A DNA stretch of 64,000 bases, from NCBI GenBank assembly GCA_022826485.1, contig JAJDUU010000025.1, forward strand, positions 62,001-126,000, written 5' to 3'. This DNA comes from Chloroflexota bacterium. GTDB lineage: Bacteria > Chloroflexota > UBA11872. The position numbers were made by a program, and so were the translations under genes. This document shows positions 61,701 through 64,000 of this stretch, piece after piece. Position 1 is the first letter of the stretch. Every line of letters begins with the position of its first letter. The notes below the pieces were generated by a model. The model made no database searches. It was not told the DNA's origin and saw only the letters and a list, made by a program, of their open reading frames with translations.

Positions 61701-63959
61701 AAGAGCGAGGTCAGGGACCCCACCAAGCTGATGGACCGTGCGCTCCTGTGGCTGCACGAGCAGGAAGTCATTCGGCTGAACAAGGGGCTGACCGTATTCC
61801 GTCCAGCCATGACCATCCGCCTGCAGCCGGGAACACGACGTTTTGCCCAGTCGGACTTCACATCCCTCCAGCTCCACTACGACGAGCAGGTGCTGCAGAT
61901 CCACGTCATGGCCGAGTATGCCGAGCAGGGTCTTGGCTCCATGGCCAACGCTCTCGGTTTGGCAATGGACTATTTCAGGTATGGCAAGGAGGACTTTCTG
62001 CGCCGATGGCTGCCCGGCAGAGAGCGGGAACACTCGCGCCAGACCACGCCCGAATCCTGGCGAGCAATCGTCGAGAGCTTGAACAACCCCATCCAGCGCC
62101 GGATCGTTGCAGACGACCGGGAGCAGACAAACGTGCTGGTGCTGGCGGGACCGGGCTCCGGCAAGACGCGGGTGCTGGTGCACCGGATCGCCTACCTGAT
62201 TCGCGCCAAGCGCGAGAACCCTCGCGGCATCCTGGCCCTTGCCTACAACCGGCACGCCGCGGTCGAAATACGCCGACGCCTCGCCGACCTCATAGGCGAC
62301 GATGCCAAGGGCGTGATGGTGCTCACCTGCCACGCCATGGCCATGCGGCTGGTCGGCGCAAGCTTCTCGGGGCGGGCAAATCGACTCGACGGCGGCGAAT
62401 TCCAGGAGATTCTCGAGCAGGCGGTGGCCCTGCTGCGCGGAGAGGGACTGCCGCCCGACGAAGCCGATGAGCATCGATCCCGATTGTTGGCCGGCTTCCG
62501 CTGGATTCTGGTGGATGAGTACCAGGACATCGGTCCAGACCAGTACGAGCTGATCTCCGCTCTGGCAGGCAGAACGCTCGCCGAGGAAGACGACAGGATC
62601 AGCCTCTTCGCAGTTGGCGACGACGACCAGAACATCTACGCCTTCGGCGGTGCGTCGGTGGAGTTCATCCGACGTTTCGAGGCGGACTATCAAGTCAAGC
62701 CCGCTTATCTCACCGACAACTACCGCTCCACCGGCCACATCGTCACGGCCGCCAACACCGTGATCGAGCCCGCCCGGCAGAGGATGAAGACCGGCCATCC
62801 AATCCATGTCAATCGTGCCCGGGAGAAGGACTCGCCAGGTGGTGTTTGGGCCGAGCTCGATCCGGTCGCCGGCGGTCGCGTGCAGATTCTGCCGGCGGGC
62901 GACGATCCCATCGCACAGGCCCAGGTGGCGGTGGCCGAGTTGAAGCGGCTGTCGGACCTCACGCCGAGCTGGGATTGGTCCACCTGCGCGGTGGTGGCGC
63001 GTGAGTGGCGCTACCTCGACCCGGTGCGCAGCCTCTGCGAGCTCGAGGGGATTCCCGTGCAGATGGCGAACGAGGAATTCACCGGCGTCTGGCATCTGCG
63101 GGAGACCCGGGCGCTAGTGAACTGGGTGCGCGGTCAAGACTCAACATTGGTAACAAGCGCGGATTTGAACGACTGGCTGGCCGGGCAACCCTCAGGCCCA
63201 TGGATCGAGCTGCTGAGTGAAGCCATGGACGAGTACGAGTTGGAAACCGGCGGCGCGGAAACGTCGGCTAGTCACTTCATCGAATGGCTGGCCGAGTGGG
63301 CACGGGAGGTGCGTCGCCGCCAGCGTGGTCTGATGTTGTTGACCGCGCATCGCGCTAAGGGCTTGGAGTTCGACCACGTGGTCGTGCTGGACGGAGGCTG
63401 GGACCGCGTGGGACGTGACGAGGACGCCGACGCCCCGCGCCGTCTGTACTACGTGGCCATGACCCGCGCGCGGGAGACGCTTGGCCTGGCGCGATTCTCG
63501 GGGCCGCACCCGCTCCAAGACGGCTTACGGGGCAGTCCCTCGGTGCTGCTCCGCCCAGCGCCCACCGATCTCCCGTCCGCGGCCCCGGAGCTGGCGCGAC
63601 GATATCGGCGGCTCAGCCTGCGCAACGTCTTTCTCAGCTTCGCGGGGTACAGACACCAGGATCATCCCGTGCATCGCGCCATTGCCTCTCTCTCGCCCGG
63701 CGACCGGCTGGAGGTGCGACAAGGCGCGAATCGCTGGGAGCTTCTTGACCGCAAGGGGAGGGTCGTGGGGCAACTCGCTCGTGGATTCGAGTTCCCCGAC
63801 GGTGTGCGCTGCACGTTTGCCACGGTCCTGGCCGTCGCCACCTGGGACCGGGAGCGCTCTGAACCGGAATATCTGGCCCGTATCAATTGCGACGCCTGGG
63901 AAGTGGTGGTGCCGGAGCTGGTGTTCGAGCCGGACTCGCCGCGAGTGCGTACCGAATAG
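58788..63959 (+). CDS. DEDD exonuclease - RecQ - UvrD fusion helicase
   Basis: The 1723-residue protein combines three parts. Residues 25-150 resemble a DEDD exonuclease: SLDLEVD (Asp30, Glu32), LGHNLIEFDLPHL (Asp89), and NDPELDAG (Asp142/146). Residues 295-700 are a RecQ helicase with GILPTGAGKSLCYQ, WVLDEAHCLSKWGHDFRP and NAFGMGIDKPDVRVV. Residues 1100-1560 are an SF1 UvrD-like helicase: LAGPGSGKTRVL, LVDEYQDIG, GDDDQNIYAFGGA, LTAHRAKGLEFDHVVVLDGG, YVAMTRARE. The middle (710-1090) has a winged-helix-like region. Exonuclease plus RecQ recalls WRN. It is complete in the window, with an ATG at 58788. Role is probably DNA repair or defence. Confidence 0.88.
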   Translation: MRVEYGTETREAIPWADDSSRPLSRCLSLDLEVDVKSGRIRALAGVRPDTEQSLTLAIARNSLAGALAKLDDLAAGAQILLGHNLIEFDLPHLRAASPNLRLLRLPAVDTLRLNPLAFPRNPYHHLVKHYQDGQLKRGRRNDPELDAGLTLEVFANQQKELRGAPADLLTAWHWLATQEDGAGFDRVFASLRRAPRPSDVEARDAIRVRLAGTACQTQAREVMANATRHGWALAYALAWMSVSGGASVMPPWVRHQFPEAGLLVRRLRDTACADAACRWCRERHDARKELTRWFGYRDFRSEPADEHGRPMQRSIVEAAMAREHVLGILPTGAGKSLCYQIPALSRYDKTGALTVVISPLVALMADQVKGLEKRGIGSCVTINGLLSMPERSDALDRVRLGDASILIIAPEQLRSTSVRRVLDQREIGSWVLDEAHCLSKWGHDFRPDYRYVGRFIRERAGQGPVPPLLCLTATAKPDVKAEIVDYFQAELGINLKVFDGGAQRTNLEFVVVQTSSEAQFSDIHQVIEADLPIEHPGGAIVYCATRRQAEEVADFLQAKGMDANHFHAGLPPETKKNVQESFIRGDLRAIVATNAFGMGIDKPDVRVVVHADIPGSLENYLQEAGRAGRDQQRARCVLLYSADDVEKQFGMSARSRLTRREIHGVLRALRNLDRRKRFGGEVVATAGEILGEDDEQVFERDDATEDSRVRTSVAWLEEAVLLTREANRVQVFPSSLRVNSVSEARAKLQKARITDGYRRQLLTIAEALIEADADEGISTDELMTTSGMTPEAVRAALHDMERWGIASNDTVLTAFVHAGVERSSRRRFEQAAELERGLIDLLRETAPDMQKGEAFPLHLRIATQRLKDDGHAYALPELLRRIVRSIAADGRGEGGGGGSLGVRGRDAETIQVTLQREWNALEKTAELRRAAAGRLLDHLIACLPSGRRGTDLLAETTLGKLRQAIESDLVLKSEVRDPTKLMDRALLWLHEQEVIRLNKGLTVFRPAMTIRLQPGTRRFAQSDFTSLQLHYDEQVLQIHVMAEYAEQGLGSMANALGLAMDYFRYGKEDFLRRWLPGREREHSRQTTPESWRAIVESLNNPIQRRIVADDREQTNVLVLAGPGSGKTRVLVHRIAYLIRAKRENPRGILALAYNRHAAVEIRRRLADLIGDDAKGVMVLTCHAMAMRLVGASFSGRANRLDGGEFQEILEQAVALLRGEGLPPDEADEHRSRLLAGFRWILVDEYQDIGPDQYELISALAGRTLAEEDDRISLFAVGDDDQNIYAFGGASVEFIRRFEADYQVKPAYLTDNYRSTGHIVTAANTVIEPARQRMKTGHPIHVNRAREKDSPGGVWAELDPVAGGRVQILPAGDDPIAQAQVAVAELKRLSDLTPSWDWSTCAVVAREWRYLDPVRSLCELEGIPVQMANEEFTGVWHLRETRALVNWVRGQDSTLVTSADLNDWLAGQPSGPWIELLSEAMDEYELETGGAETSASHFIEWLAEWAREVRRRQRGLMLLTAHRAKGLEFDHVVVLDGGWDRVGRDEDADAPRRLYYVAMTRARETLGLARFSGPHPLQDGLRGSPSVLLRPAPTDLPSAAPELARRYRRLSLRNVFLSFAGYRHQDHPVHRAIASLSPGDRLEVRQGANRWELLDRKGRVVGQLARGFEFPDGVRCTFATVLAVATWDRERSEPEYLARINCDAWEVVVPELVFEPDSPRVRTE

Positions 63960-64000
63960 TCTGACGAGCCGTTGTCGCGTATAGACGAAGGGAGCAGCGT

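Overview
The window is GC-rich bacterial DNA, and the best fit is a Chloroflexota (SAR202-like) heterotroph. That is an inference. It rests on peptide-binding lipoproteins with long Val-Glu-Lys repeat stalks behind the lipobox, HyuA/HyuB and enolase-superfamily catabolic genes, a phytanoyl-CoA dioxygenase, a decaprenyl-phosphate phosphoribosyltransferase-type UbiA protein, a DUF2344 protein, and dispersed short palindromes between housekeeping genes.

Bases 1-13900 are an accessory (defence) island ending exactly at the 3' end of a tRNA-Lys gene. It holds: the 3' part of a DUF1156 DNA methyltransferase; a DUF433/DUF5615 toxin-antitoxin pair; a DUF499 ATPase (methylase plus ATPase resemble the HMA defence module, whose helicase is absent here); a convergent AT-rich Ser/Thr kinase gene; a decayed serine-recombinase remnant apparently fused to a helicase-like tail; a perfect 17-bp inverted repeat; a four-gene operon (7653-11738) whose start and stop codons all overlap as ATGA; a Xre/RES toxin-antitoxin pair; one orphan type I-E-like CRISPR repeat; and a frameshifted OmpR-type DNA-binding fragment. 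The four-gene operon encodes a winged-helix-like protein, a Cdc6-like AAA ATPase, a PD-(D/E)XK nuclease and a zinc-finger/winged-helix protein. I do not recognise it as a named system, and it is the best candidate here for something undescribed.

Bases 13900-38500 are mostly chromosomal core: tRNA-Lys, two membrane proteins, a Nif3/DUF5069/APH-like/DUF2344 cluster, an HNH endonuclease, aconitase, UbiA, a DUF72 protein, SecD-SecF, a histidine phosphatase, DprA, a Gfo/Idh/MocA dehydrogenase, a VOC/transaldolase/cupin/DUF192 cluster, endonuclease III, a VanW protein, tRNA-Pro, an M14 peptidase, ferritin and a phytanoyl-CoA dioxygenase.

Bases 38500-58000 are a catabolic and transport region: a Nudix protein, a DapA-like aldolase, HyuA-HyuB with a tiny zinc-ribbon protein, a split oligopeptide ABC transporter (DppB, two tandem near-identical binding proteins, DppC, no ATPase genes), an enolase-superfamily dehydratase with an aldo/keto reductase, a DMT transporter, a DUF3830 protein, a second aldo/keto reductase, an MFS transporter and a beta-propeller protein. 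The genes suggest scavenging of peptides, sugar acids and cyclic amides or ketones.

Bases 58000-64000 hold a small hypothetical gene and a 1723-residue protein combining a WRN-like DEDD exonuclease, a RecQ helicase and a UvrD helicase, perhaps the edge of another repair or defence locus.
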